DNA of 64,000 bases from Ruminococcus sp. NK3A76 (GTDB lineage: Bacteria; Bacillota; Clostridia; Oscillospirales; Ruminococcaceae): NCBI RefSeq assembly GCF_000686125.1, contig NZ_JMMA01000002.1, positions 2,790,001-2,854,000 of the forward strand, read 5' to 3'. This document shows positions 26,256-35,170 of the stretch, piece by piece. The notes below the pieces were generated by a model. That model saw only the letters and a program-made list of their open reading frames with translations. It was not told where the DNA came from and did not search any database. Both the position numbers and the translations under genes were made by a program. The stretch's first letter is position 1; every line of letters starts with the position of its first letter.

Positions 26256-26541
26256 ACAAAGACCCCGACTTCAATCAGGACGTTGACAAGCAGACAGGCT
26301 GCCTCACAAAATCGGTGCTCGTTATGCCGGTGTCTGACATCAACGGCGAGTTCATAGGGGCTTTTCAGGCTATAAACAAGCTCAGCATCGACGGCGAGTT
26401 CACCGAGGAGGACGTAAGCAGACTGTCTCTGGCTGCTGTTATCTGCGGCATAATCCTTGAATCAGACCTGTTCATGAACGACTCGCAGACGACAAGCTCT
26501 ACACCGCTAAGGACAGCGGCAGAAATCAGGTAGTATTCTGA
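26255..26541 (+). pseudogene. Remnant of a GAF-GGDEF diguanylate cyclase
   Basis: Reads YKDPDFNQDVDKQTG ... SVLVMPVSDINGEFIGAFQ, the second half of a GAF domain, to LESDLFMNDSQ. The next bases, in a shifted frame, read ADDKLYTAKDSGRNQVVF then stop, the extreme C-terminus of a GGDEF domain. The start of GAF and nearly all of GGDEF are missing, so this is a deletion scar. It abuts the cyclase piece head-to-head. Confidence 0.7.
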
Positions 26542-26569
26542 TGCTCCCCCACCTAATAAAACTAAAAGA

Positions 26570-26603
26570 CCCCTTCATCTGAGATATCTTTCAGATGAAG
26601 GGG
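26570..26603 (+). terminator. Terminator after the GAF-GGDEF remnant
   Basis: A 13-bp perfect stem CCCCTTCATCTGA / TCAGATGAAGGGG followed by TGATTTATTT. Confidence 0.75.
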
Positions 26604-26617
26604 TGATTTATTTGTTT

Positions 26618-26704
26618 AGGCAATACCGCACGACCATTGTGTGTCAGATGCGCAAGTAGATGGCACACAAAGGTATCCGCCGGTGGTTGTGCGGTGTTGC
26701 CTTT
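26618..26704. mobile_element. AAGGCAA palindromic element, copy B (87 bp)
   Basis: Ends AGGCAATACCGCACGACC and its complement GTGCGGTGTTGCCTT. Almost the exact reverse complement of copy F (51813-51899). Its last bases overlap the TAA stop codon of the minus-strand surface protein gene at 26703-26705. Confidence 0.85.
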
Positions 26705-28394
26705 ATTTTACCTTTATGCTCCTTACAGCAGAGTAGCCGCTGTAGTACTTAGTGCCGCCTACAGTCTTGTAGCAGCGTATCTTGACGTAGCAGTTCTTGC
26801 CGGAGGCAAGACCCTTTATCGTCTTGCTGACTGTCTTGGCGCCTGTCACTGTGGCTGTCTTCTTGGATGCGAACTTCTTGTCGTTCGAGTAAACTATCTG
26901 ATAGCCTGTGACAGTGGAGTTCTTGTTCCACTTGACAGTGATCCTGCCGGCCTTTGTGCTGGTCAGCTTTGAGATATCCGTCTTCTTGGGGATTATCTTG
27001 AAGGACACCGACTTGCTGCCCTTGAAGTTGCCTGTTCCCTTGACTGTCACCTTGGCTGTGCCTATCGCTTTATTTGAGGTGAAGCTGACGGTATACTCAG
27101 AGCCTAAGCCCAGTGTTCTTGAAAGAAGCGTTACCTTTACTGCCGGGGTGATGCCCTTGCCTTTGTAGGTGTAGCTCTTTTCAACGCCTGAGAGCACAGC
27201 GCCGCTTAAGTCAGCCGCTGTTATAGTGAATGCCTTCTTGACGCTCGATGCGTAGCTGCCCTTGCCCTTTATTGTGACATAGCCTGTGCCGGTGTTAGTG
27301 TTGCTCGTATAGGAAAGCGTGTAGTCTGTACCCTTTGTGAGCACCTTTGTGCCGTCCTTGACCGTTACGTCCGGGGTCTTTGCCTTGCCGTCGTAGGTGA
27401 AGTTATTCGATGCAAGCGAGATGCTCATCTTTGATATATCCTTCAGCTTCGGCAGAGTCTTTGTGAGCTTCTTGCCGCAGAGGGTGCAGGTATATGTGAT
27501 GCTGCCCTTTTCTGTCAGGGTGGCTTCCTTTGTGACCTTGCCGCTGTCAAACTTATGCGCAGCGCTCTTGGGAACAACAGTATCTATCTCAAGGCCGCAG
27601 CCCGAGCATACATAGTGCTTGAGCCCTGCGTGCGTGCAGTCGGCTTCCTTTATCACCTCGGCCTTGCCGAAGTAGTGGTTGCCTGTTGCAGGTATCTCCT
27701 CAGTTCTCTTAAGGCCGCAAACCTCGCAGGTGAAGGTCTTGACACCTGCCTTGCCGCAGGTGGGCTGAGTAGTTACCTCGCCTTCGTTCCACTGGTGGTC
27801 TTCGGTCCTGGGCATCTCCTCTTCCTTGGTGGTGCCGCAGAGAGTACAGGTATATGTAGTTATTCCGGGCTCCTTACAGCTGGGCAGCTTTGTCACCTCG
27901 CCATCGCCCCACTCGTGAGCGTCAGCGTCAACAGGCAGCTCTCTGTCAAAGGTCGAGCCGCAGAGAGTACAGGTGTATGTGACTATACCCTTCTCGGTGC
28001 AGGTGGCCTTTTTCGAGACAACGCCCTCATCGAGCTGGTGCGAAAGCGCCGGTATAGTCTCGGTATAAGACCTGCCGCATATCTTACAGGTATAAACGAC
28101 CTTGCCCTCAACGCCGCAGGCAGCCTCTGTTATCACCTCGCCCACGCCGTACTTATGCGATGTGGCCTTGGGGATAGTTTCAACGTAGCTGTCGCCGCAC
28201 TCGCAGGAGTAGACCATCTCGCCCTCCTCGGCACAGGTGGCCTCCTTAGTCACAACGCCGGTATAGGAATGAATATGCTCCTCTGTTATCCCGGTATCCG
28301 GCACCTCAGTATCGAGTGCCGTCACAGGCAAAGCCTGCGTGAACACAGCTGCCGCCGCACAGACGAGCGCTGCTAATCTTTGATTTATCTTCAA
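26703..28394 (-). CDS. Secreted Cys-rich repeat surface protein
   Basis: 563 residues. Signal peptide with a hydrophobic core LAALVCAAAAVFTQALP. Then about seven repeats of about 40 residues marked by H-x-W/Y...G-x-V-T...TC...YTC-x-x-CG, each with one CxxC pair; they could bind zinc or form disulfides. Two MBG-type repeats and a C-terminal domain matching that of the protein at 19651 (YYSGYSAVRSIKVK) follow. No anchor motif seen. The stop codon is shared with a palindromic element, which may act as its terminator. Confidence 0.8.
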   Translation of the reverse strand: MKINQRLAALVCAAAAVFTQALPVTALDTEVPDTGITEEHIHSYTGVVTKEATCAEEGEMVYSCECGDSYVETIPKATSHKYGVGEVITEAACGVEGKVVYTCKICGRSYTETIPALSHQLDEGVVSKKATCTEKGIVTYTCTLCGSTFDRELPVDADAHEWGDGEVTKLPSCKEPGITTYTCTLCGTTKEEEMPRTEDHQWNEGEVTTQPTCGKAGVKTFTCEVCGLKRTEEIPATGNHYFGKAEVIKEADCTHAGLKHYVCSGCGLEIDTVVPKSAAHKFDSGKVTKEATLTEKGSITYTCTLCGKKLTKTLPKLKDISKMSISLASNNFTYDGKAKTPDVTVKDGTKVLTKGTDYTLSYTSNTNTGTGYVTIKGKGSYASSVKKAFTITAADLSGAVLSGVEKSYTYKGKGITPAVKVTLLSRTLGLGSEYTVSFTSNKAIGTAKVTVKGTGNFKGSKSVSFKIIPKKTDISKLTSTKAGRITVKWNKNSTVTGYQIVYSNDKKFASKKTATVTGAKTVSKTIKGLASGKNCYVKIRCYKTVGGTKYYSGYSAVRSIKVK

Positions 28395-28486
28395 TGCTTT
28401 TCACCCTCCAAAATGCGTGAATGATCTCACCGGGTCAGACACGCCCGGTATTGCACATACTATTATATAACATTTCACACGGCCTG

Positions 28487-29173
28487 TCAATCGGTAGTTT
28501 TACCATAATTGCCGCCTATAAATTTACACACCAGCTCGTCATAATGCTCAAAGCATATATCCGCAAGTGCGATCATCTCGCCCCTGTCCTCGGCAACTGC
28601 TCCGCAGAGCGCCCCGACGCAGAAAAAACCGCCGGCTTTAGCGCCCCTTATCCCCTCGGGGATATCCTCAAACACGGCGCAGTCTTTTGCTTCAAGGCCG
28701 AGCCCTGAAGCTGCGTGCAGGTAAATATCCGGAAAGCCCTTTCCACGCCCGACCTCGCTTGTCTGCGAGAAAAAGTCAAGCAGGTCATAAAGCCCTGTCC
28801 TTCTGAGCGCCGGCTCGTAGAACACCCTGTCGGAAGCTGTGGCAAGGGCTGTCTTTATGCCAAGGCTCTTAAGCAGCCGCAGCAGCTTCTCTGCCCCTTC
28901 AAAGGGCTGCACGTTGTCACGGTATTCGTGCAGAGCGCTCGATTTCCATTCTTCTATTATATCGTCACAGCTGTCGCTCAGCTTAAAGCGCTCCTTGGTG
29001 TAGACCGCCGCCTGTTCGAGGTTCATAGTGCAGATGCTCTTGCAGTAGTCATCGGGCAGCGCAAGCCCACGCCTGCCGAGAAACACCCTGTCCACCTCGC
29101 TCCAGACATACGCCGAGTCGAGCAGTGTGCCGTCGAGGTCAAATATTGCGCCTTTAATGGCTGTTATATCCAT
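28487..29173 (-). CDS. HAD-superfamily hydrolase (phosphoglucomutase-like subfamily)
   Basis: 228 residues. Motif I FDLDGTLLDS near residue 10 (nucleophile Asp and acid/base Asp), motif II TALATAS, and motif IV VFEDIPEGIRGAKAGG. A helical cap lies between motifs I and II. It is a sugar-phosphate phosphatase or beta-phosphoglucomutase-like enzyme; the substrate cannot be assigned. The upstream region carries palindromic element C. Confidence 0.85.
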   Translation of the reverse strand: MDITAIKGAIFDLDGTLLDSAYVWSEVDRVFLGRRGLALPDDYCKSICTMNLEQAAVYTKERFKLSDSCDDIIEEWKSSALHEYRDNVQPFEGAEKLLRLLKSLGIKTALATASDRVFYEPALRRTGLYDLLDFFSQTSEVGRGKGFPDIYLHAASGLGLEAKDCAVFEDIPEGIRGAKAGGFFCVGALCGAVAEDRGEMIALADICFEHYDELVCKFIGGNYGKTTD

Positions 29174-29255
29174 GTTCTGCTCCTGTTTTGTTTATTATCG
29201 TCCTTTTTTATAAACTCCTGTTTCACAAAAGTGTTCCTGCTATAGATCAGGATTT

Positions 29256-29451
29256 AGGCAACACCGCACGACCATTGTGTGTCAGTATGCGGTTGTTCAG
29301 CTTTGCTGAACACTCCGAATTTTCGTCAGAATGCCCATTTTTGCCGCAGTTTTACTGGCGTAAAACAAGGTGAAATTGGGTATTATGACGGAAATTCGGC
29401 AAGCAGATGGCACACAAAGGCCAGAGCCGGTGGTCGTGCGGTGTTGCCTTT
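29256..29451. mobile_element. AAGGCAA palindromic element, copy C (long form)
   Basis: Ends AGGCAACACCGCACGACC and GGTCGTGCGGTGTTGCCTT. The core contains GTTCAGC-ttt-GCTGAAC and the paired AATTTTCGTCAGAAT / TATTATGACGGAAATT. The stop codon TAA of the GNAT gene (29450-29452) is built from its last base and the next two. Confidence 0.85.
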
Positions 29452-29908
29452 ATAGTTCTAAAACCATAAAAACATCTGAATACTTACTTGAATTGTATTT
29501 TTCAGTATCAATAAATCCAATCTTTCGATATAGGGAGATCGCTTTTTTACTTGTTGACAGGGAATCCAAATACATCTTTTTATATCCGTAATTTCTTGCA
29601 CTATTGATAGCGTGTAAAACCATCATTTTTCCGTATCCCATACCGTGATATTTTTCTAAAAGATATAATGATTTTAATTCACAGTTTTCACTGCTCAGTT
29701 CTGAAATTGCCACTGTTCCAATTATTCTGCTGTCATCAAAAACACACCAGAATCCTTTGAAATATTGTCCAATGTTCAAATAATAACTATGCCTGCCGTT
29801 TATATCCAAACATCTATGAGATTCAGGCAAGCATCTTTCCAAAAAAGGAATCAAGAGATGTTCATACCCATTTTGGTATTCAATTATTTCAAAGGGTTTT
29901 AGGTTCAT
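29450..29908 (-). CDS. GNAT family N-acetyltransferase
   Basis: 152 residues. Acetyl-CoA binding motif A YHGMGYGKMMVLHAI and the late SLYRKIGFIDTEKY block mark the GNAT fold. Substrate unknown. AT-rich compared with neighbours, flanked on both sides by palindromic elements (C and D), so it may have arrived by transfer. Confidence 0.85.
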   Translation of the reverse strand: MNLKPFEIIEYQNGYEHLLIPFLERCLPESHRCLDINGRHSYYLNIGQYFKGFWCVFDDSRIIGTVAISELSSENCELKSLYLLEKYHGMGYGKMMVLHAINSARNYGYKKMYLDSLSTSKKAISLYRKIGFIDTEKYNSSKYSDVFMVLEL

Positions 29909-29942
29909 CTGTTTACACCTCTGAATTCCGATCTATCTTATT

Positions 29943-29992
29943 AAGGCAACACCGCACGAAGCCTTCAGGCGGTCTTTGTGCGGTGTTGCCTT
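29943..29992. mobile_element. AAGGCAA palindromic element, copy D (50-bp short form)
   Basis: Minimal form, with outer arms AAGGCAACACCGCAC / GTGCGGTGTTGCCTT around GAAGCCTTCAGGCGGTCTTT. Its final TT plus the next A form the TAA stop of the K+ channel gene (29991-29993). Confidence 0.85.
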
Positions 29993-31022
29993 AGTCTTCG
30001 ACTGGCTCAGGCTCAGTCTGCACGTCCGCCTGCTCTGTCTGTTCCGTCAGAGCAGCAGTCTCCTGCGGCTCGCTGTCATCGCTGTCGTCATCATCGTCAG
30101 TTATCATATCCTTAGTCTCGGTGTAGAAGTTTATTATGATAGATGTAATGAGCGAGACTACTATGATACCGTAAACGCCCAGTATCATCGAGAGTAGCCG
30201 CCCGATAAGCGACTCAGCCGTATAATCGCCGAAGCCTATAGTCGTGACTATCGCAAAGCAATACCACACGCCGTCGAAGAAGGTTTCAATGCTTTCCTCC
30301 ATAGCCCTGAAGACGAACGAGAAAGACACTATAAGCAGCGCAAGGCCTGAAAGTATCTCGACTGCCATTGATTTCTCGACTATGCGCTTGAGTATATCAA
30401 AGCGTATCTGCGAGAGCGATATGCCGATTATCCTGATAAGCGACTGGAACATAAACATCAGCAGCAGTATTATCGGCAGAGCCCTTTTGCTGTCATCGTC
30501 AAGCTGGTAGTATGAGAGCGGCAGCAGGAAAAGGAACAAAATCATAAAAAACAGTATGATGTTTATGAATACATTGCGCTTTTTATGCTTTTTTATAAGC
30601 GAGCAGACACGCCCGACCACAAGTGTCAGGCTATAGGATGTATATGCTGCGAGCATCATGATATGTATACTGCCGGCCGCAGCGGATAATACAAAGCCCA
30701 CTATATAAAGTATTGCAACGATGATATATTTTACAAAATCAACGCCTGCTTTCTTTCCGATCTTTGCGGCCTTTATGATATCAGCCACCGCCGCTGCACC
30801 GAATATCGTCAGTATAGGCTGTTTGAGTACACCGAGCTCATAATCGCAGTCCAAATAAGCGAGTGCGGTTATCATCGTTATCATGATAAGCAGCGACTCA
30901 AAGAGGGTATGCCTGCTCTTTTTCTTTTTCTTCTTTTTTACCGGCTTTTCATCGTCTACAACACATACACGGCCGCCGGCCACAAAGGCTTGGGGGCTTT
31001 TTTTCTTTTTTTGCTTTTTCAT
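29991..31022 (-). CDS. Two-pore-domain-like potassium channel
   Basis: 343 residues. A very Lys-rich N-terminal tail (KKKKKKK at about 29-35), about six hydrophobic segments, a pore with filter TTIGFGD, and an acidic Asp/Glu-rich C-terminal tail. GFG instead of GYG is a known variant of the K+ filter. It follows the membrane-protein gene at 31044 by 21 nt. Second of three channels in the window. Confidence 0.8.
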   Translation of the reverse strand: MKKQKKKKSPQAFVAGGRVCVVDDEKPVKKKKKKKSRHTLFESLLIMITMITALAYLDCDYELGVLKQPILTIFGAAAVADIIKAAKIGKKAGVDFVKYIIVAILYIVGFVLSAAAGSIHIMMLAAYTSYSLTLVVGRVCSLIKKHKKRNVFINIILFFMILFLFLLPLSYYQLDDDSKRALPIILLLMFMFQSLIRIIGISLSQIRFDILKRIVEKSMAVEILSGLALLIVSFSFVFRAMEESIETFFDGVWYCFAIVTTIGFGDYTAESLIGRLLSMILGVYGIIVVSLITSIIINFYTETKDMITDDDDDSDDSEPQETAALTEQTEQADVQTEPEPVED

Positions 31023-31043
31023 AAGAATGTCACCCTACCATAT

Positions 31044-32345
31044 CTATTCCCCGTAATAATAATTCATGATAACATCGCAGGCAGCCTGGAATGCGCCGTC
31101 AAAGTAGATAAGAACTATCAAAACGACTCCTGCCAGGGGGATAATTATATCTATTATAATGCTCTTATGCTTTTTGGTGTATGAGAAGAGCAGCAGCAGC
31201 GGTATTATCAAAACAAGCTCTGCCGTATTGCCGATACCCCAGCTCCACGCTCTGTCGAGCGACAGAAATGTTGCTTCCTCACTTGCATCACCGACATTGT
31301 TCATTACCATTTCCACAGCTGCGATGAACACCAGAAGTACAAGGTCAAGCACCGCAAAAACGATTATTCTCTTGATGAACATCTTTGACACCTGCATGGC
31401 GTTATAGTTGGTCTTAAGATACTCCTGATATTCCTCCTGGGTCTTGCCGTTTTTAAGGAATCTCTTCTCACGCCTTTTGAAAAAGCAGGCGATCGAGATA
31501 AACATCAAAAAGCACACAGGCGGCTTTGTAGTGAGCAGCGGGAAAAGGTAAATAGGCAGCCTTATCTCGTCCTCAGTTACGAGTATCTTTACTATGATAG
31601 AGCCCACCTCATACGCTATCGGGAAGATGATAAACGAGCGGAAGATGATCACCTTCCTGCCGGTGAAGATCTTCTGCGGAGTGTAGTTTATAAAAAACAT
31701 AGTAAGCGTACAAAGCAGCAGGTCTATAAAGATGTTGAACGCTAAAAAGCCGTGGTCGGTCTTTTGTGAGACGAACTTTTGCAAAAACATCGCTCCGGCT
31801 TCCCTGTCGCCGCCCATTAGTGACGATGCGATACGCATTAAATATCTCTCATAGACAAAAAGTGTGAGCAGGAAAAGCAGCACCGCCAGTCCTGCGTTTT
31901 TGACAAGCATACGCTTATAGTTATCATGCCCGTTCATGATTATAGCAAGGCAGGAGATAAGCAGCAGCGGCACAGCGAAGCCGGCAAAAGTGCCCACCAC
32001 AAACGACACTGCCTTATGTCCGACAGATGATGTACCGTCAGGGTAGAATTTCTCCATGACGAGCCGGAGCTGCGTCAGCACGAGCAGCAGCCACGCTATC
32101 AGCTTGAAATGCCTGTAGGAAAGCGGCGGCTTATACCTGATATCGTTTGCCGTCGTGACATTGAACATTCGCTCACGTTTTCTTTTTCGTCTTTCTCTGA
32201 AAGACAGCCTGCCGGCAGGGGCTTCATCTGTCTGCGCCTGCTCTGTCTGCGAAACGGCGCTTTCCTCTGCGACTGTTTGCTGCTCTGATATTTCTGTTGT
32301 ATTTGTTACTTCTTCTATTTCTGATACTTCCGATAATTTAGTCAC
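31044..32345 (-). CDS. Polytopic membrane protein, unknown
   Basis: About 433 residues. An acidic, Thr/Glu-rich N-terminal 60 residues, a basic patch RERRKRKRER, then about nine membrane segments. No family recognised. Start set at the GTG at 32345 because a GGGGGGG stretch lies 6 nt upstream; the GTG at 32375 lacks a site. It probably shares a transcript with the K+ channel downstream, so a role in ion or membrane homeostasis is possible (inference). Confidence 0.6.
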   Translation of the reverse strand: MTKLSEVSEIEEVTNTTEISEQQTVAEESAVSQTEQAQTDEAPAGRLSFRERRKRKRERMFNVTTANDIRYKPPLSYRHFKLIAWLLLVLTQLRLVMEKFYPDGTSSVGHKAVSFVVGTFAGFAVPLLLISCLAIIMNGHDNYKRMLVKNAGLAVLLFLLTLFVYERYLMRIASSLMGGDREAGAMFLQKFVSQKTDHGFLAFNIFIDLLLCTLTMFFINYTPQKIFTGRKVIIFRSFIIFPIAYEVGSIIVKILVTEDEIRLPIYLFPLLTTKPPVCFLMFISIACFFKRREKRFLKNGKTQEEYQEYLKTNYNAMQVSKMFIKRIIVFAVLDLVLLVFIAAVEMVMNNVGDASEEATFLSLDRAWSWGIGNTAELVLIIPLLLLFSYTKKHKSIIIDIIIPLAGVVLIVLIYFDGAFQAACDVIMNYYYGE

Positions 32346-32475
32346 ATATATCCCCCCCGGTCGTGCTTTATTCACATAAAAGGTGTTTTTTCTTTACATA
32401 TTATTTTAACACATTTTGAAGATAAAGTCAATTATTATTATCGTCATAATACGAAAATACCGGGCAAAAGGTGTA

Positions 32476-32504
32476 TTGAAAAACGGGTGAAGATATGCTA
32501 TAAT
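32476..32504 (+). promoter_or_regulatory. Promoter of cdd
   Basis: TTGAAA 32476-32481, 17-bp spacer, TATAAT 32499-32504. The sequence AACGGGTGAA in the spacer is shared with the promoter at 3318-3346. Confidence 0.75.
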
Positions 32505-32542
32505 AAAAATACCGACAATACCACCAAAAGGAGGACATCACC

Positions 32543-32923
32543 ATGACAGACCATGAGCTTTCAGAGCTTGCAAAGGCGGCATCAAAAAAGGCCTATTCAA
32601 GATACTCGGACTTTTCGGTAGGGGCTGCCCTGCTCACAAAGGACGGAAGGGTATTCACAGGCTGCAACATAGAAAACGGCTCATACTCGCTGACCGTTTG
32701 CGCCGAGAGGGTGGCGATATTCAAGGCGGTGTCCGAGGGCTGCACAGAGTTTGCGGCGATAGCCATTACAGGCGGTGCCGGCGGCGACACTTCACAGCCC
32801 TGCTATCCGTGCGGTGCCTGTCTACAGGTCATGAGCGAATTCTGCGGCGGCGGTTTCCGCATTATCCTCACCGACGGCGTTCACACGCTTGACGAGCTGA
32901 TGCCCAAGAGGTTTGGGTTGTGA
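32543..32923 (+). CDS. cdd: Cytidine deaminase
   Basis: 126 residues, usual length. Zinc site motifs CAERVAIF (Cys, catalytic Glu) and PCYPCGACLQV (two Cys). The tetrameric enzyme deaminates cytidine and deoxycytidine in pyrimidine salvage. AAAGGAGG precedes the ATG. Confidence 0.93.
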   Translation: MTDHELSELAKAASKKAYSRYSDFSVGAALLTKDGRVFTGCNIENGSYSLTVCAERVAIFKAVSEGCTEFAAIAITGGAGGDTSQPCYPCGACLQVMSEFCGGGFRIILTDGVHTLDELMPKRFGL

Positions 32924-33003
32924 GGGGGAGCAATTTGTTATAGGTATCCGAGGTCGGAGGCGGAGAGGAATGAAGCTGCTTTCATTAAGTGAGGTGTGAA
33001 AAA

Positions 33004-33405
33004 TTGGCGAAACTAAGAGGGTTTAAGTTTACTAGTAATGGATATAGAAAGGACAATATAGTTAGACGTTATCTTCTGGATAATGAAAGAAACTATCTGG
33101 AGTATGCTATATTATCTGAATCTGACGGCAGATTCTTTATTGACGATTATTATAATGGGACAAATCATCGTTATGATATTACAGATAAAATGGATGTTTT
33201 CTACAATGGAATCAAGGATTTGGGGATTGAAAAATGGAATATGAAAACATACGAATCTTCGATGTGTTGGACACCGCCAGCCGACTACTGGACACTCGAA
33301 ATACATATAGAAGATATATCAGTAATTTGTAAAGGTCAAGGTACAGCTCCGGAAGGCTGGAACGACTTTTGGAAAGCATTTCATCGTATGTGTAACAATG
33401 GATAA
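33004..33405 (+). CDS. Hypothetical protein, AT-rich
   Basis: 133 residues if it starts at the TTG at 33004 (GTGAGGTG upstream), or 138 from 32989. Soluble, aromatic-rich, with WTPPADYWTLEIHIED near the C-terminus. No family recognised. AT content is much higher than in its neighbours and a terminator follows, suggesting an acquired single-gene unit. Confidence 0.5.
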   Translation: MAKLRGFKFTSNGYRKDNIVRRYLLDNERNYLEYAILSESDGRFFIDDYYNGTNHRYDITDKMDVFYNGIKDLGIEKWNMKTYESSMCWTPPADYWTLEIHIEDISVICKGQGTAPEGWNDFWKAFHRMCNNG

Positions 33406-33410
33406 ACAAA

Positions 33411-33455
33411 AAGAGCTATCCGATTCAAATACGAATCAGATAGCTCTTATCTTTT
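33411..33455 (+). terminator. Terminator after the hypothetical gene
   Basis: AAGAGCTATC / GATAGCTCTT arms with an inner GATTC/GAATC stem, followed by ATCTTTT. Confidence 0.85.
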
Positions 33456-33571
33456 CAGACAATTATTTTTATACTTTTGCCGATGATAGAGAAATGTTGC
33501 CAAATCGTTGCCATGATAACGATTTGATAACGGCATTCGGCGTGTTTACGCCCTATTTTTCGGGGCGTTTA

Positions 33572-35110
33572 TCATTCCCACTCCACCGTTCCCGGCGGTT
33601 TTGAAGTGATATCATACACTACTCTGTTAACGTGATCCACCTCGTTGGTGAGGCGGTTGGAGATGCGTGCAAGGATATCATATGGTATCTTAGCCCAGTC
33701 GGCGGTCATGAAATCGTCAGTCGTTACCGCACGAATGGCTATCAGATGATCATAGGTGCGGTGGTCGCCCATAACGCCTACTGTCTGTACATCAGGCAGC
33801 ACTGCAAAGAACTGGCTGAGCTGATCCTCGATGCCGCTCTTCTTTATCTCGTCACGGAATACTGCATCTGCCTCCTGCAGCACCTTGATCTTCTCCTCGG
33901 TTATCTCGCCGATGATGCGCACGCCAAGACCCGGGCCCGGGAAGGGCTGTCTCCATACGAGCTCCTTCGGTATGCCGAGCTTCTCGCCGACACGCCTTAC
34001 CTCGTCCTTGAACAGGTCGCCCAACGGCTCGATGACGCCGTCAAAGGTTATGTCCTCGGGCATCTTTACCTGATTGTGGTGCGTCTTTATAGTTGCAGCG
34101 TCGCCCTTGCCGCTCTCTATCCTGTCGGGGTATATGGTACCCTGCGCAAAGAAGCCGCCGTCAGCCTGCTTTCTTATCTCGTCCCAGAAGACCTTGTAGA
34201 ATTCCGAGCCGATAGTCTTTCTCTTCTGCTCGGGGTCGGTGATGCCCTTTAGCTTGCTTATAAACTGTGCGCCGCAGTTGACACGCACAAAGTTCATATC
34301 AAAAAGGCGGGTGAATGTCTCCTCAACAAAGTCGCCCTCGTTCTTTCTCATAAGACCCTGGTCAACAAATACGCAGGTGAGCTGCCTGCCGACTGCACGG
34401 CTCAGAAGACCTGCCGCAACAGACGAGTCAACGCCGCCTGAAAGACCGAGCACTACCTTTTTGTCGCCTATCTGCTCACGCAGGCTCTCGACTGTGCGCT
34501 CGATGAAGTCGTCCATCACCCAATCGCCCTTGCAGCCGCACACCTCAAAAAGGAAGTTATGCAGAAACTGCTTGCCGAACTGCGAGTGTGTCACCTCAGG
34601 GTGGAACTGCACGGCGTAGAGCTTTCTGCCCACATTCTCCATAGATGCGCAGGGGCAGTCTGCCGAATGCGAGGTTATCTCAAACCCCTCGGGCGGAGCG
34701 GATATAAAGTCAGTATGGCTCATCCACACGATGCTCTTTTCATCAACGCCCTTGAAAAGCAGGCTGTCACGCTTTGTATTCTCTATCTCTATCTTGCCGT
34801 ATTCGCTCTTGACGCAGCTTTCCACCTTGCCGCCGCCCATCCATGCCATGAGCTGTGCGCCGTAGCATATGCCGAGCACCGGCACGCCGATATCGAGTAT
34901 ATCCTTTGTATAGTGGGGCGAGCTCTCGTCATAGACCGAGTTGGGGCCGCCGGTGAATATTATTCCCTTATAGCCTGCCGCCTTTATCTCGTCAAGCGGC
35001 GTTTCATAGCTTTTTATCTCGGCATACACGCTCTCGTCACGCACACGCCTTGCGATAAGCTGGTTATACTGCCCACCGAAATCGAGGACAAGTATCTTTT
35101 CAAAAGACAT
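33572..35110 (-). CDS. guaA: GMP synthase (glutamine-hydrolysing)
   Basis: 512 residues, full length. Class I amidotransferase domain with GICYGAQL (catalytic Cys) and FHPEV (catalytic His), then ATP pyrophosphatase domain with the PP-loop GLSGGVDSS, and the dimerisation domain ending in PPGTVEWE. It aminates XMP to GMP. The leader carries a perfect hairpin (AAATCAGCACCC / GGGTGCTGATTT, about 35136-35170) starting almost at the transcript 5' end. Confidence 0.97.
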   Translation of the reverse strand: MSFEKILVLDFGGQYNQLIARRVRDESVYAEIKSYETPLDEIKAAGYKGIIFTGGPNSVYDESSPHYTKDILDIGVPVLGICYGAQLMAWMGGGKVESCVKSEYGKIEIENTKRDSLLFKGVDEKSIVWMSHTDFISAPPEGFEITSHSADCPCASMENVGRKLYAVQFHPEVTHSQFGKQFLHNFLFEVCGCKGDWVMDDFIERTVESLREQIGDKKVVLGLSGGVDSSVAAGLLSRAVGRQLTCVFVDQGLMRKNEGDFVEETFTRLFDMNFVRVNCGAQFISKLKGITDPEQKRKTIGSEFYKVFWDEIRKQADGGFFAQGTIYPDRIESGKGDAATIKTHHNQVKMPEDITFDGVIEPLGDLFKDEVRRVGEKLGIPKELVWRQPFPGPGLGVRIIGEITEEKIKVLQEADAVFRDEIKKSGIEDQLSQFFAVLPDVQTVGVMGDHRTYDHLIAIRAVTTDDFMTADWAKIPYDILARISNRLTNEVDHVNRVVYDITSKPPGTVEWE

Positions 35111-35170
35111 AGGCTTTATCCTTTCTCAATAAATCAAATCAGCACCCATTCTTTGTCGGGTGCTGATTTC

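Noticed and set aside
33632-34252. Long plus-strand frames opposite guaA
   Set aside because: Antisense shadows of a clear full-length GMP synthase gene.
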